The position numbers and the translations under genes were made by a program. Shown in pieces: positions 16,422-25,592 of a DNA stretch of 64,000 bases. Source of the stretch: Paenibacillus phyllosphaerae (GTDB lineage: Bacteria > Bacillota > Bacilli > Paenibacillales > Paenibacillaceae); NCBI RefSeq assembly GCF_014192105.1, contig NZ_JACHXK010000001.1, positions 930,001 through 994,000 of the forward strand. Reading direction: 5' to 3'. Under the pieces are notes generated by a model that searched no databases, was not told where the DNA came from, and saw only the letters and a list, made by a program, of their open reading frames with translations. The first letter of the stretch is position 1, and the number at the start of each line of letters is the position of its first letter.

Positions 16422-16491
16422 CTCCCGTTTGTAAAAAGTTCCCTGCTCCCGCATGAATTGCCACCCGTACCGCCCACTCGCAAAAGACAAA

Positions 16492-16547
16492 CAAGCCTCG
16501 CCTGCGGCCCCGAAGAGATCCTCTTCAAAGACGTCAGGCGAAGCTTG
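16492..16547 (-). terminator. Long terminator hairpin (second of two) after the chemoreceptor operon
   Basis: CAAGCCTCGCCTG pairs with CAGGCGAAGCTTG, with an inner GAAGAG/CTCTTC hairpin. On the minus strand it is followed by TTTGTCTTTT. Confidence 0.65.
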
Positions 16548-16574
16548 CCAAGCAGGGGAAAAATCTAGCTAAAC

Positions 16575-16622
16575 GCATAATCCCCCTGCTCTAATGCGAC
16601 AAGAGCAGGGGGATCATTATGC
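16575..16622 (-). terminator. First terminator hairpin after the chemoreceptor operon
   Basis: GCATAATCCCCCTGCTC and GAGCAGGGGGATCATTATGC form a very stable stem about 85 bases after the chemoreceptor stop. Apart from the two hairpins and the GH43 promoter, the 401-base gap 16305-16705 shows nothing. Confidence 0.65.
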
Positions 16623-16705
16623 GATGCGAGTCTTATAGTCGTGACTTACTTATTGCCACAGGCAGTCGGATCGGCATAGCCGCCATGCCGCAAGTCGGAG
16701 GCCGC

Positions 16706-18400
16706 TTACGTACGCAGCTGGCCTAATGCACGCTGGAGTTCGGCGGCCATAACCGCCAGGTCGTCCGCCGAGGCTTCAAAATCGACGACCGATTGCTTTT
16801 GCTTCACGGCCGCATCCGAGACGAATTCCGCTCCCGATGCCGTCTGCGACGAAATCGAAGCGACCATTTTCATCGAATCGGAGATTTCCTCCGTGCTTGC
16901 CGTAATCTCTTCGATCGCCGCGGATACCTGCTGAATCTGGCCGGATACCTCGTCGATCGCCTGCTGGATGTTCGTGAAGGAGTGCCCCGCATCCTTGGCG
17001 ATCGTCATCCCCTGCTCTACCTGCTGCCAGCTCGCATCCATAACGGAGGAGGCATGGGCAGCCTCGGACTGCATGGCCATGACACGTTCTTGCACACGCT
17101 CGGCCGACTGCGTGGAGCGCTCGGCGAGCTTCTTCACTTCGCCGGCCACGACGGCGAAGCCGCGGCCTTGATCGCCGGCGCGAGCCGCCTCGATGGAGGC
17201 ATTAAGCGCGAGCAAATTCGTCTGCGTTGCAATCTCGGACATCTCATTCATAATCTGCCTAATATCCTTCGAACGGTCGACGAAGCCGTTGATGACGCCC
17301 GACAACGCCTGGATCGACTCGTGAATGGTCGTCATCTGGCGGACGACCGCTTCCACGTTCGCTTTGCCGTCACCGGCCAAGTTCGCGGATTGGATCGAGT
17401 GGCCGGTTACGGCCTCCATGTTTTGGGCGATATGCCCAATGCCTAGCGCAATCTCGGCCACTGCCTGCACATTACGGCTCAAGTCTTCGACCTGCTTGTC
17501 CGTCCCGATCGCAACCTCGCGCATCGTGCCTGTAATCGACTCGGATGCTTCGCGGGTCGTCTTGGCGCTTTCCTTCAATCGGCCGGAGGAATCCGTAATC
17601 TGCTCCGATGTTACGCTGATGCTCGTAATCATGCCCCCAAGTTTCTCGAGCATCTGATTGAAATGCTGCGCCATCTCGCCGACCTCATCCTTCGATTTGA
17701 CGCTTAGACGCTGCGACAGATCGGCATCGCCCTCGGCAATCTGCTTCAGCTGTCGGCCCACGAGCTGAATCGGCTTCGTGATGCGCTTGGTCAAACCGAA
17801 CGCAATGATAATCGCCGCGACGATCGCGGCTGCCGTAATGCTCAGACTGGCGATCATCGTGAAGCTCCGGTACGTCTCGATATTGGCTTGCTTCGTATCG
17901 ATCTCCGTTTTGAGCGTACCTTGCAGCTCATCCAAGCTTGCAAGCACGTCGTCGGCTGACATTTGGGCAAGCAGCGTCTCTGCGGATGCCTCGCCGCTTG
18001 CGCTGTAGCTGTCGATCGCGGCCGTCAGCTGGTCCAGATACGTCTGCCAGTTTTGTTCCAGCTCCTCGACGGCAGCCAGCTCGGACGTTGTCAGGCTTTC
18101 ATCGCTCTTATACATATCGAAGAAGCTGCTCATTCTCTCCACGCTGCTGTCGTACGTCGCCCGCTCCTCTTCGCCCCCGGTGAGCAAATACCGCACCGCG
18201 TGGTCATCGACCTGACGGACGAGATTGGTCATGTATTGGAAGCTCGACAGCTGGTCCAGCTGACGATTCACTTCATCTGTCGTCATCGTTACTTTCGTTT
18301 GCACCAGGCTGCTGCCTGCAATGGCGGCCACGAATAGCAGCGTCACGCCTAGGAAGCCGCTAATGATTTTTCCTCGTATCGAACGCAATCGTTGTGTCAT
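16706..18400 (-). CDS. Methyl-accepting chemotaxis protein, four-helix-bundle sensor
   Basis: 564 residues. The N-terminus holds a membrane helix (about 12-32), a periplasmic-type all-helical domain of about 150 residues (4HB_MCP-like), and a second helix (about 188-210). A HAMP ([25 protein letters not shown]) and the signalling hairpin with [20 protein letters not shown] at the tip follow. It relays an unknown stimulus to CheA/CheW. Its ATG overlaps the end of the HD-GYP gene by four bases, with GAGGAGG inside that gene, so receptor and c-di-GMP hydrolase are made together. Two terminators follow. Confidence 0.92.
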   Translation of the reverse strand: MTQRLRSIRGKIISGFLGVTLLFVAAIAGSSLVQTKVTMTTDEVNRQLDQLSSFQYMTNLVRQVDDHAVRYLLTGGEEERATYDSSVERMSSFFDMYKSDESLTTSELAAVEELEQNWQTYLDQLTAAIDSYSASGEASAETLLAQMSADDVLASLDELQGTLKTEIDTKQANIETYRSFTMIASLSITAAAIVAAIIIAFGLTKRITKPIQLVGRQLKQIAEGDADLSQRLSVKSKDEVGEMAQHFNQMLEKLGGMITSISVTSEQITDSSGRLKESAKTTREASESITGTMREVAIGTDKQVEDLSRNVQAVAEIALGIGHIAQNMEAVTGHSIQSANLAGDGKANVEAVVRQMTTIHESIQALSGVINGFVDRSKDIRQIMNEMSEIATQTNLLALNASIEAARAGDQGRGFAVVAGEVKKLAERSTQSAERVQERVMAMQSEAAHASSVMDASWQQVEQGMTIAKDAGHSFTNIQQAIDEVSGQIQQVSAAIEEITASTEEISDSMKMVASISSQTASGAEFVSDAAVKQKQSVVDFEASADDLAVMAAELQRALGQLRT

Positions 18401-19362
18401 GATGCTTCCTCCTCTTCCTGCCGGTATGGTATGCGAAGCTCCTCCAGCCCTTTGCCGCTGCGGAGCATGCCGATGAATACATCGGCGATTGCCGGATCGA
18501 ACTGCGTGCCTTTGCCCTTCTCGATCTCGTGGATGGCCTGCTCGAGCCCGAAGCTGCGCTCGCGGTAGACCCGCTTCGAGACCATCGCATCGAACGAATC
18601 GGCGACGGCCATGATTCGCGCCGTCAGCGGGATCTGCTCGCCCGAAAGCCCCTTGGGGTACCCGCCGCCATCGTAGCGCTCATGATGGTGCAGGACCATA
18701 TCCAGAATCCCGTTATCCTTCAGCTGCGGGATATGCTTCAGAATGTCGTAGCCTTTGGCGCTGTGCGATTTAATCGTCTGGTACTCCAGATCGGTCAGTC
18801 GCGAAGGCTTCTGGAGCACGGCCTCCGGTATGCCGATCTTGCCGATATCGTGCAGCAGCCCGCCGATATAGATCGACTCGAGCTGCTTCTTCGGCAATCC
18901 CATCTCGCGCGCAATCTCGGTCGCCAGCCTGGCGACATGGTCCGAGTGGCTGGCGGTATACGGGTCTCGCGAGTCGAGCGACTTCGACATCGCCAGAACG
19001 ATATCGAGCGTATTTTGCCTGGCGTGGATGTAATTCTTCGCTTGCCCCCGGGAGACGGTCATGAGCAGGAAGCTCAGCGGCAGCTCCATCGTCAGGAATG
19101 CGAAGAGCGGCATCCCGTGCTCCCGGAATCCATGGTGGATGGCCACCGTCAGCAGCACGATCGCGCCCGCTACCCAAGCCGGCTGGCGATAGAACGTAAT
19201 GCCCGCCGCCACGATCGTTAAGGTATAAAGCAGATACAGCACCAGCTGCTCCGCTTGCATGATACTCAAACTCATATGAATCACGAAAAATCCACAAGTC
19301 AACACTCTCATCAACACAGGATGATCGACCCATTTGGCAATGCCGATCGACGATAAATTCAT
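18397..19362 (-). CDS. Membrane HD-GYP domain protein, predicted c-di-GMP phosphodiesterase
   Basis: 321 residues from the ATG ten bases after GAGGGG; an alternative GTG lies 18 bases upstream. Four to five hydrophobic helices (about 12-110) anchor an HD-GYP domain. Its metal residues are seen in [38 protein letters not shown] and [15 protein letters not shown] enzymes hydrolyse c-di-GMP. The gene is first in an operon with a chemoreceptor, and a pel-like biosynthesis locus lies 13 kb away, so it may tune motility versus matrix formation. The sensor part has no recognisable ligand domain. Confidence 0.9.
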   Translation of the reverse strand: MNLSSIGIAKWVDHPVLMRVLTCGFFVIHMSLSIMQAEQLVLYLLYTLTIVAAGITFYRQPAWVAGAIVLLTVAIHHGFREHGMPLFAFLTMELPLSFLLMTVSRGQAKNYIHARQNTLDIVLAMSKSLDSRDPYTASHSDHVARLATEIAREMGLPKKQLESIYIGGLLHDIGKIGIPEAVLQKPSRLTDLEYQTIKSHSAKGYDILKHIPQLKDNGILDMVLHHHERYDGGGYPKGLSGEQIPLTARIMAVADSFDAMVSKRVYRERSFGLEQAIHEIEKGKGTQFDPAIADVFIGMLRSGKGLEELRIPYRQEEEEAS

Positions 19363-19473
19363 CCGCCTTACGCCCCTCACGCTGTCATTTCCCTAGTTCC
19401 GTTGAACCAAGCATAAAGGCTGAATCTGAAATGAACCTGAAATGAAAGTGAGCGGCGGGTAAATTTCTCCCCG

Positions 19474-19588
19474 AGCCCCTCCCTTTGGAGGGAACCAAGG
19501 GCTTCGCCCTCTGGACACCCCTTTATTTCGCCTCCCCCAAGCCCCCTCCTCCGAGGGGGTTCCGAGGGTTATCACCCTCTGGACACCC
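19474..19588. repeat. Two GC-rich hairpin units preceding structured repeat copy 2
   Basis: Two consecutive units (about 19474-19521 and 19543-19588) each contain a CCCTCC...GGAGGG-type stem, an ACC or TCC link, an AGGGC..GCCCT or GAGGGT..ACCCTC stem, and then TGGACACCC. They match the unit at 6129-6161 and resemble the four shorter hairpins at 5938-6067. Confidence 0.7.
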
Positions 19589-19605
19589 ATAATCAGCGTC
19601 GCTCG

Positions 19606-19819
19606 TTACGCGGCCGTCTTCGATGTGTCCTTTAGATGGTAGCCCGCTTTTGTCCTGGCAGGTGGCATGCTTATGATGCATGCCACCTGCCGCTTGGACA
19701 AAGCTCTTGGTTCGAGCTTCGTTCGCGGCTTTGATGCCTCGTGGAGGTGACCTCAACGTGGTGCGGACAGCCTAGCTGCGTGCTGGGCTTCGCTTGACGT
19801 CCCCTGCGGGGACACGCTT
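19606..19819 (+). ncRNA. Structured ~214-nt repeat, copy 2 (no DUF3800 gene nearby)
   Basis: Same orientation and block order as 6178-6385. The helices differ in sequence but stay paired. TTTGTCC (19649-19655) with GGACAAA (19696-19702) encloses a perfect 14-base stem at 19657-19670 with 19678-19691, where copy 1 has only a 7-base stem of unrelated sequence. GTCCCC (19799-19804) pairs with GGGGAC (19808-19813), replacing the A-T pair of copy 1 by C-G. There is no open frame. It sits in the 604-base gap between the HD-GYP operon and a phosphotransferase gene, ending about 60 bases before that gene's promoter. It could be an independent small RNA or a mobile element remnant. Confidence 0.6.
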
Positions 19820-19876
19820 TACGTAACCAAGTAACAAAACCGTCGTTTCACTCCTTGATCGGTTTGCTCTTTTTCA

Positions 19877-19905
19877 TTGACTGTCAAAACTTGGGTCACT
19901 AAGAT
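19877..19905 (+). promoter_or_regulatory. Sigma-A promoter of the phosphotransferase/NUDIX operon
   Basis: TTGACT (19877-19882), 17-base spacer, TAAGAT (19900-19905), about 60 bases before the start codon. Confidence 0.6.
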
Positions 19906-19966
19906 AGCTATAGAGATTGAGGTGACTTTTTTCAACACAGCTCAGAACGATAGATAAGGAGGCCCC

Positions 19967-20971
19967 ATGGACCCCACCACAAAATCAAACTTTCTAGACC
20001 ACCATGCCGCGGCAGGCGCTGCTCGATTCGGGATCAGTCCCGCCGACCTGACGTTTATTGGCGGCTTTCAGAACTTTATTTATGCCTACATGCGGGACGG
20101 GCTGAAGTATATGCTTCGTTTTACTCCGAGCACGCTTCGCACTTTAGAAGGGATTGCGGCTGAGCTCGAATGGATTCGTTATGTGGCAGAACATGGGTTG
20201 TCGGTCTCGGTGCCCGTGCCGTCGGTAGGCGAGGAGGATATCGAACGAATCCAAGGCGTAGGGATCGACTTCTACGCGACCTCCTTTACTTACGCCCCCG
20301 GTCGTAAAATCGGATACCCGGAATGCCTGGGGAACTCCAGCCTGTATGAACAATGCGGGCGCATGACCGGTCGGCTCCATGAACTGTCCAAGGGCTACCA
20401 GCCTCGAGCACGTAGACATACCTGGGAGCACAATGCCTACCTCTTGCAGGCAAGAGCTTATATCCCGGCTGAGCAGGAGGACGTTTTGCTGGCCCTTGAT
20501 GAACTTCTAGCCGAGGTGGCTTGCTTGCCTGTGACGGATTTTGCTTTCGGCCTTATTCACGGCGATATCAATGTGGGGAATTTCACGGTGGATGAATCAG
20601 GCGAGCTGACGCTCTTCGACTTTGACGAATGCCAGTATAGCTGGTATGCCGAAGACATCGCCGTCCAGCTCTATTATTTGTTATATGTATTCGGGGAAGA
20701 TTCGAAGGCCGAGCGGCTGGTGCAGTACGAACTGTTCAAGGACCATTTTGAAAAAGGCTATACCGAGGAGGGCCGCCAGTTGCCTGATGGTTGGTTAGCT
20801 CAGCTCCCGCTCTTCCTGCGGCTGCGCGATATGATCGTGTACGTCGGGATGCACCGAAGCTGGGATTTAAGCCAGCCCGATGATTGGACCAGCGACTTTC
20901 TGCGAGATTGCCGCATGCGGATTACGAGCGGAATTTCATTGATAGACGGGTTAAACGGAACCACTTCATAA
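19967..20971 (+). CDS. Aminoglycoside-phosphotransferase-fold kinase
   Basis: 334 residues, ATG after ATAAGGAGGCCCC. APH/choline-kinase fold: N-lobe FIGGFQNFIYAYMRDGLKYM..RF with the ATP-site strand, then LIHGDINVGNFTVDESG (catalytic loop HGDxxxxN) and LTLFDFDECQ (metal-binding Asp, DFD). Such stand-alone members phosphorylate small molecules (homoserine, choline, sugars or antibiotics); the substrate cannot be told. It is followed after 30 bases by a NUDIX hydrolase, likely co-transcribed. Antibiotic resistance should not be assumed. Confidence 0.85.
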   Translation: MDPTTKSNFLDHHAAAGAARFGISPADLTFIGGFQNFIYAYMRDGLKYMLRFTPSTLRTLEGIAAELEWIRYVAEHGLSVSVPVPSVGEEDIERIQGVGIDFYATSFTYAPGRKIGYPECLGNSSLYEQCGRMTGRLHELSKGYQPRARRHTWEHNAYLLQARAYIPAEQEDVLLALDELLAEVACLPVTDFAFGLIHGDINVGNFTVDESGELTLFDFDECQYSWYAEDIAVQLYYLLYVFGEDSKAERLVQYELFKDHFEKGYTEEGRQLPDGWLAQLPLFLRLRDMIVYVGMHRSWDLSQPDDWTSDFLRDCRMRITSGISLIDGLNGTTS

Positions 20972-21001
20972 GGAATTGTTCACGGACATAGGAGGAAAGA
21001 A

Positions 21002-21487
21002 ATGCCGGCTAAAAATGATTGCGGCTTATACACGATGTGCATCGCACAAGACGGGGACCGGATCTTATTGCTCAACCGCCCCGACGAACGGGGCTTTCCC
21101 GGCTATATCGGTCCGGGCGGGAAAGTCGACTTTCCCGAAAGCATAACCGAAGGGGCCGTACGCGAGCTGCGGGAAGAAACCGGATTAATCGCTGAACCGG
21201 AGGACCTCGTCTTCAAAGGCATCGACGAATATGTCGTGCCGGCAACGAATTACCGCTATATGGTCTTTAATTATCTCGTCCCCTCATTCGAGGGGGAATT
21301 GCTTACCGATCCTCCGGAAGGCGAGTTGCATTGGGTCACGGTCGGCGAGGCGATGGACTTGCCGATGCAGCCATGGTTCAAGCGCAGACTGCCGCTCTTT
21401 TTCGAGGAAGGGACCTTCGAAATATCGGTCGTATGGGACGAGGAACGCGATTGCGCGATTGAAGACAAGCTGAGAAGGCTGGGCTAG
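21002..21487 (+). CDS. NUDIX hydrolase, 8-oxo-dGTP-diphosphatase-like
   Basis: 161 residues, ATG after GGAGGAAAGAA. A complete NUDIX box spans about residues 38-60: GG then KVDFPESITEGAVRELREET, with the REL.EE metal-binding core. The upstream GFPGYIGPGGKV and downstream YRYMVFNYLVP fit the MutT/8-oxo-dGTP group. It would hydrolyse a nucleoside diphosphate linked to another group, possibly sanitising oxidised nucleotides. Second gene of a two-gene operon with the kinase. Confidence 0.88.
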   Translation: MPAKNDCGLYTMCIAQDGDRILLLNRPDERGFPGYIGPGGKVDFPESITEGAVRELREETGLIAEPEDLVFKGIDEYVVPATNYRYMVFNYLVPSFEGELLTDPPEGELHWVTVGEAMDLPMQPWFKRRLPLFFEEGTFEISVVWDEERDCAIEDKLRRLG

Positions 21488-21504
21488 CCGTTTCAAGCTA
21501 CGCT

Positions 21505-21540
21505 AAAGGGCTGATATCCCCAGCGGATATCAGCCCTTTG
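21505..21540. terminator. Terminator after the NUDIX gene
   Basis: AAAGGGCTGATATCC pairs perfectly with GGATATCAGCCCTTT. It is symmetric and serves the convergent AraC-type gene too. Confidence 0.85.
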
Positions 21541-21558
21541 TCGTTTCACGCGCTCGGC

Positions 21559-22578
21559 CTACGAGCCCTTCAGCTCTATCTCGCGGCTCCGATACTGGCC
21601 GGGAGTGAGTCCCGTCCATTTTTTGAATGCGTTCTGGAAAGCGCTCGGTTCGGAGAAATGGAGCAAGTACGCGATCTCGCTCACGGAATGGGCGTTCCTA
21701 CCCAGATAGCTGACCGCCAGCTCCTTGCGGACGCGCGCGGACAAATCGTTGTAGGAGGTCTGCTCCTCGCTCAGCTTGCTCTGCAGCGTCCTCGTGCTCA
21801 TGTTGAAATTCACGGCCGTCTCCTGCAGCGTCGGGAACGAGGCCGGCATGCACCGCATCATCCATTGGAACACCTGATCGGACAGCGCATTCCCGTGGAT
21901 CAGCCTCTCCTTGGTTTCGTCCGCCAGCTGTTCGAACAGTACGAGCAGCTTCGGATCGGCGTACAGAATCGGATACTCCAGCACCTCCTTGCCAAGAACG
22001 AGCACATTATCGCCGCAGCCGAAACGAGGCGTGACTCCGAATGCCGCCCTGTAGGGCTCTATCGCGGCAGGCGCCTCGTGCATGAACTGCACCTCATGCA
22101 GCGCGATGCGCCGGTTGCTGAGCTTCCCCATCAGCCGATACAGCGACGCTGCCATATCTTCGATACAGTGGCGCGACAATCGGATCGCCGAATTGCTCGC
22201 GTACAGCCGGATCCGCACCGCTTCCCCATGCTCCGCCCACTCCAAGTTAAAACCGTTCACCAAAATCACATTGTATCTCCGATAAGCCGCCAGCGCGTCC
22301 TTCACCTGCTGGGAGTGCATCATGACATACCCGAGAATGCCCATATCCGCGATGTCCATCAGCTGCCCTTGATGAAGGCCGAAACACTCGTCGCCGGTAT
22401 AGGCCGCTGCGGCGATCGTCAGCCGTTCAAGCTCCCGTCCGGATATGCGTGCTTCCGGGTCCTGCAGCAGGCCGGAATCGAAACCGGCATAGTCGAAGAA
22501 CGCCTCGACCTCGAGCCCCTTATGAACGATCGTTTTCACGATCGGATAGATCATCGATATGGCCACTTCCTGTTCCAC
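21559..22578 (-). CDS. AraC family regulator with Arabinose_bd-like N-terminal domain
   Basis: 339 residues from a GTG with GGGGAGGGA seven bases upstream; the longest frame would add 20 residues without a site. The N-terminal about 200 residues match the OruR/ArgR-type 'Arabinose_bd' domain (GLEVEAFFDYAGFD, LGYVMMHSQQVKDAL, YRRYNVILVNGFNL). The C-terminal AraC HTH shows FNMSTRTLQSKLSEEQTSYN and HSVSEIAYLLHFSEPSAFQN, then FKKWTGLTPGQYR. It is divergent from a flavodoxin-fold oxidoreductase, its likely target, and a palindrome lies between them. Confidence 0.88.
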   Translation of the reverse strand: MEQEVAISMIYPIVKTIVHKGLEVEAFFDYAGFDSGLLQDPEARISGRELERLTIAAAAYTGDECFGLHQGQLMDIADMGILGYVMMHSQQVKDALAAYRRYNVILVNGFNLEWAEHGEAVRIRLYASNSAIRLSRHCIEDMAASLYRLMGKLSNRRIALHEVQFMHEAPAAIEPYRAAFGVTPRFGCGDNVLVLGKEVLEYPILYADPKLLVLFEQLADETKERLIHGNALSDQVFQWMMRCMPASFPTLQETAVNFNMSTRTLQSKLSEEQTSYNDLSARVRKELAVSYLGRNAHSVSEIAYLLHFSEPSAFQNAFKKWTGLTPGQYRSREIELKGS

Positions 22579-22660
22579 GATCGTCCCTCCCCTCTCCCTA
22601 TTTGCGCATTTGCTCACGATTCTTGCGCCATCCATCACTTCGCGCTGCGCTGCCGTCCGT

Positions 22661-22678
22661 TATGCTAAATACAGCATA
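22661..22678. promoter_or_regulatory. Operator-like palindrome between the AraC regulator and the oxidoreductase
   Basis: TATGCT-AAATAC-AGCATA, a perfect 6+6 inverted repeat 27 bases before the oxidoreductase start. It may overlap that gene's -10 region. Confidence 0.45.
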
Positions 22679-22704
22679 TCACCATCAGATGGAGGAGAGA
22701 ACGC

Positions 22705-23286
22705 ATGAAATCGAAAATTCTAATCCTTAACGGCCATCCCGACGCGCTTAGCTTCTGCGCGGCGCTGTCAGCGGCTTACGCCGAAGGGGCACGCACCACG
22801 AACGCCGAAGTCCGCACGCTCGCCGTCGGCGAACTTGCCTTCGAGATCAATCTGAAGCACGGCTTCAGGCAGCGGACCGAGCTCGAGCCGGATCTGCTGC
22901 GCGCGCAGGAATGGATCCGGTGGGCCGACCATATCGTGATCGTCTACCCGACCTGGTGGGGCACTTTGCCGGCCGTGCTCAAAGGATTCTTCGACCGCAC
23001 CTTGCTGCCGGGGTTCGCTTTCCGTTACAAAGATAACGGCATGTTGCCCGAGAAGCTGCTGGGCGGGAAGAGCGCCCGCGTCATCGTCACGAGCGACACG
23101 CCCTCCTGGGTCAACCGTCTCTTCTACAAGCAAGCCGGCATTCGGGTCATCAAGCAGCACATTCTGCAATTCTGCGGGATCACTCCGGTGCGCATCACGT
23201 ACTTCAGTCCGGTCACCAAATCCGCGGAGAGCCCGCGCGCCAGCTGGCTGGCGCAGGTGAGAAAACTCGGCGAGAAGCTGGCGTAG
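22705..23286 (+). CDS. NAD(P)H-dependent flavodoxin-fold oxidoreductase
   Basis: 193 residues, ATG after GATGGAGGAGAGAACGC. Flavodoxin_2 fold of the MdaB/KefF/NQO type: ILILNGHPDALSFCAAL (FMN phosphate loop), VIVYPTWWGTLPAVLKGFFD (flavin-binding W-G-x-P motif), and LPGFAFRYKDNG. It would reduce quinones or similar electrophiles by two electrons. Divergent from the AraC gene, so probably induced by the regulator's effector. Confidence 0.9.
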   Translation: MKSKILILNGHPDALSFCAALSAAYAEGARTTNAEVRTLAVGELAFEINLKHGFRQRTELEPDLLRAQEWIRWADHIVIVYPTWWGTLPAVLKGFFDRTLLPGFAFRYKDNGMLPEKLLGGKSARVIVTSDTPSWVNRLFYKQAGIRVIKQHILQFCGITPVRITYFSPVTKSAESPRASWLAQVRKLGEKLA

Positions 23287-23335
23287 GACGGCATGCCCAT
23301 TCGTGTTGCTATCTCTTTTGCGGGCCATGCCGCAA

Positions 23336-23378
23336 CAAAAGGGTATCCCAGGCCATCGAGACGGCTCTGAGATACCCT
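23336..23378 (-). terminator. Terminator of the GHL10/DUF2809 operon
   Basis: Minus strand AGGGTATC...GATACCC followed by TTTTGTTG. Confidence 0.75.
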
Positions 23379-23384
23379 ATTCCG

Positions 23385-23768
23385 TTACATTCGCCTCCGA
23401 TGCCATAAGCAATCTCCTCCGGCGGCGATTCCGATGCCCGCCGCATACCGCAGCAGGTCAACAGGGAGAAATCCGTGACCGAGCACGAGCGCGCCTGGCG
23501 TGGTGGCCCGGATCGCATTCATCCAGTCCGCTTGATAAAGCTGGCTGCATTCGATCGCCGCGGAGAAAACGCTGCTCCAAATCACGCTAGCCAGAATGGG
23601 GCGATGAGCGAGCAGCATCCGGAATCCGGCATACACCATCGCGGCCCACAGCGCGTCGCCGGCATGGCTCGCTATGAATGCCGGCAGCTGCCCGCCCATG
23701 GCTCGGACAGCTAGCCCCAAGCCGATAAGCACGCAGACCGCGCAAGCATAGCCGAACCGTTGAGTCAT
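23385..23768 (-). CDS. DUF2809 small membrane protein
   Basis: 127 residues with four hydrophobic helices. The pattern HAGDALWAAMVYAGFRMLL, IECSQLYQADWMNAIRATTPGALVLGHGFLPVDLLRYAAG is the DUF2809 signature. Function of the family is unknown. Its ATG overlaps the stop of the GHL10 hydrolase gene (ATGA), so it is co-expressed with that gene. Confidence 0.88.
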   Translation of the reverse strand: MTQRFGYACAVCVLIGLGLAVRAMGGQLPAFIASHAGDALWAAMVYAGFRMLLAHRPILASVIWSSVFSAAIECSQLYQADWMNAIRATTPGALVLGHGFLPVDLLRYAAGIGIAAGGDCLWHRRRM

Positions 23769-25381
23769 GAAGCCGCTCCGTAATATTGCCGGAGCGCAGC
23801 GATTAAGCCCAGCGGATTGCGGCGGAGATCTTTGGCGCTGAAGAAGATGTCGCCCGCTACCTCATCGACCTGCTCGTTGTACCGCAGCTGGCTAATGATC
23901 TCCTGCGCGCTCTGCCAGCCCGCTTCCGTCGTGCCGACCTTATACGGCGAGTGGCCGATATAGAGATCTACGTCCGTGCCGCGAACCTCCCTTGCCCACC
24001 AATCGACGAGCGTATCGTAGCGAGCGGCGCTGAAGGAGAGGCTCCAGTAAATTTGCGGGGCGACATAATCGATATACTCCTGCTTAATCCACGTACGGAC
24101 ATCCGCGTACATGTTATCGTAGGCGGTCACGCCGGCCTTCGTATCGGACCCTGTCGCATCAACGGATTTGTTGCGCCATACGCCGAACGGACTGATGCCG
24201 TATTGCACGTCCGGCTTCGCCTGATGCACCGCCTCGCCGAGCTCGCGCACGAACGTATTGATGTTGTTCCGGCGCCAATCCCCTTTGCTTAGCATGCCGC
24301 TCGCATTATACATGGCGAATGTCGCATCATCCGGGAACGTGCCGCTCGAAGGGTAGAAGTAATCGTCCAGATGCACGCCATCGACCGCATAGCCATTCAC
24401 GACCTCCATCACGGTGTCGATGATGTGCTGACGCGCGGCCGGGATTCCAGGGTTAATATACAGCTTGCCGCCGGATTCCACGATCCACTCGGGATGCGTG
24501 TTGGCCACATGCAGCGGATCAAGCGCGTCGACCTTCTGGTCGACAGTCGCGCGGAACGGATTGAACCAGGCATGGAAGGTCATCCCCCGCTTATGGGTCT
24601 CCTCAATCATGAAGGCGAGCGGGTCGTAATCCGGCGCTTTCCCTTGGGTGCCCGTCAAATATTTCGACCACGGCACGAGCGCCGAGGGGTACAGGGCATC
24701 GCCTGAAGGCCGCAACTGGACGAATACCGCATTGAGCCCCATCCCCTGCAGATCATCCAGCAAAGCGATGTACTCCGCCTTCTGCTGCTCCGACTTCCCG
24801 TATGAGCTCGTCGACGGCCAATCCAGGCTGTAGACCGTCGATACCCAGGCCCCCCGCAGCTCCTCCGGCTGCGTCCCGCCGCCCGTTCCCGCGTCTGGTT
24901 CGACCGGCACGGGCGATGGCCCTGTCGGGCTCAGCAAGGTAATGATCTGATCCTTCTGATTCCACAGCACCGTCAGACCCAGCTGCTCGCTGACGAAGCG
25001 CAGCGGCACCATAATCCGTCCTGCCCGTGACTGGACGGTCGCATCGAGCGCTATCGCGCGGCCATTGACGCTCGCCGTACCCGCTCCGCTCGTCATCGTA
25101 ATGGTCGAGCTGCCATCGATAATCGTGACAGTCTTCGATTGCTGATCCCAGGCGATGCCCGCACCGATCCCTTCGCTGATGAACCGAAGCGGCACCATCG
25201 TCACGTTCAGCTTCGGCACGACATAAGGGGCGACATCTGCCTCCACCAGTACCCCGTCCAAATAAATGCGAATCTCTGCCGCTGCTCTTGCCTGCCCGGC
25301 AGCTCCCCCAAGTCCTGCGACAATCCCAATGCAAGAGATAAGCATCAGCATGAGCCATTGGCGTGTTCCCTTGAACTTCAT
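23765..25381 (-). CDS. Secreted GHL10 (DUF187) glycoside hydrolase with copper-amine-oxidase-like domain
   Basis: 538 residues. A signal peptide (about 1-34, ending AGQARA) precedes a stalk domain of the copper amine oxidase N-terminal type (YVVPKLNVTMVPLRFISEGIG, RIMVPLRFVSEQLGL) that binds the envelope in Paenibacillus proteins. After a Pro-rich linker the GHL10 TIM barrel begins (LRGAWVSTVYSLDWPS, VFVQLRPSGDALYPS, FHAWFNPFRAT, DGVHLDDYFYP, YGISPFGVWRN, YVAPQIYWSL). GHL10 enzymes are thought to cleave exopolysaccharide or peptidoglycan-linked glycans. The acidic HLDDY and QIYW strands are plausible active-site positions. First gene of an operon with DUF2809. Confidence 0.9.
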   Translation of the reverse strand: MKFKGTRQWLMLMLISCIGIVAGLGGAAGQARAAAEIRIYLDGVLVEADVAPYVVPKLNVTMVPLRFISEGIGAGIAWDQQSKTVTIIDGSSTITMTSGAGTASVNGRAIALDATVQSRAGRIMVPLRFVSEQLGLTVLWNQKDQIITLLSPTGPSPVPVEPDAGTGGGTQPEELRGAWVSTVYSLDWPSTSSYGKSEQQKAEYIALLDDLQGMGLNAVFVQLRPSGDALYPSALVPWSKYLTGTQGKAPDYDPLAFMIEETHKRGMTFHAWFNPFRATVDQKVDALDPLHVANTHPEWIVESGGKLYINPGIPAARQHIIDTVMEVVNGYAVDGVHLDDYFYPSSGTFPDDATFAMYNASGMLSKGDWRRNNINTFVRELGEAVHQAKPDVQYGISPFGVWRNKSVDATGSDTKAGVTAYDNMYADVRTWIKQEYIDYVAPQIYWSLSFSAARYDTLVDWWAREVRGTDVDLYIGHSPYKVGTTEAGWQSAQEIISQLRYNEQVDEVAGDIFFSAKDLRRNPLGLIAALRQYYGAAS

Positions 25382-25513
25382 TGCTCCTCGTTCCTCCCAC
25401 TTTCACTTTCCAGTTATTGCTTCCTAGCACCTTTAGACGCTCCATAGCGGGTGTTTGTTGCGCGCCAGGCTCTTTTCTCCCTCATGCCTGCTCCTCTCTA
25501 TTATCCAAGCGAA

Positions 25514-25565
25514 GTAAAAAAGCCCCGATCCCAGGCTCGCAATAGGCGATACCGGAATCGAGGCT
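25514..25565 (-). terminator. Terminator of the ltaS-like gene
   Basis: Minus strand AGCCTCGATTCC...GGGATCGGGGCT followed by TTTTTT. Confidence 0.8.
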
Positions 25566-25592
25566 ATGGTTCGATTATCAAACGTATAATGG

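Noticed and set aside
19967-20971. Aminoglycoside resistance gene
   Set aside because: The fold is right, but the sequence shows only general APH motifs. Chromosomal single copies with a NUDIX partner are usually metabolic kinases.
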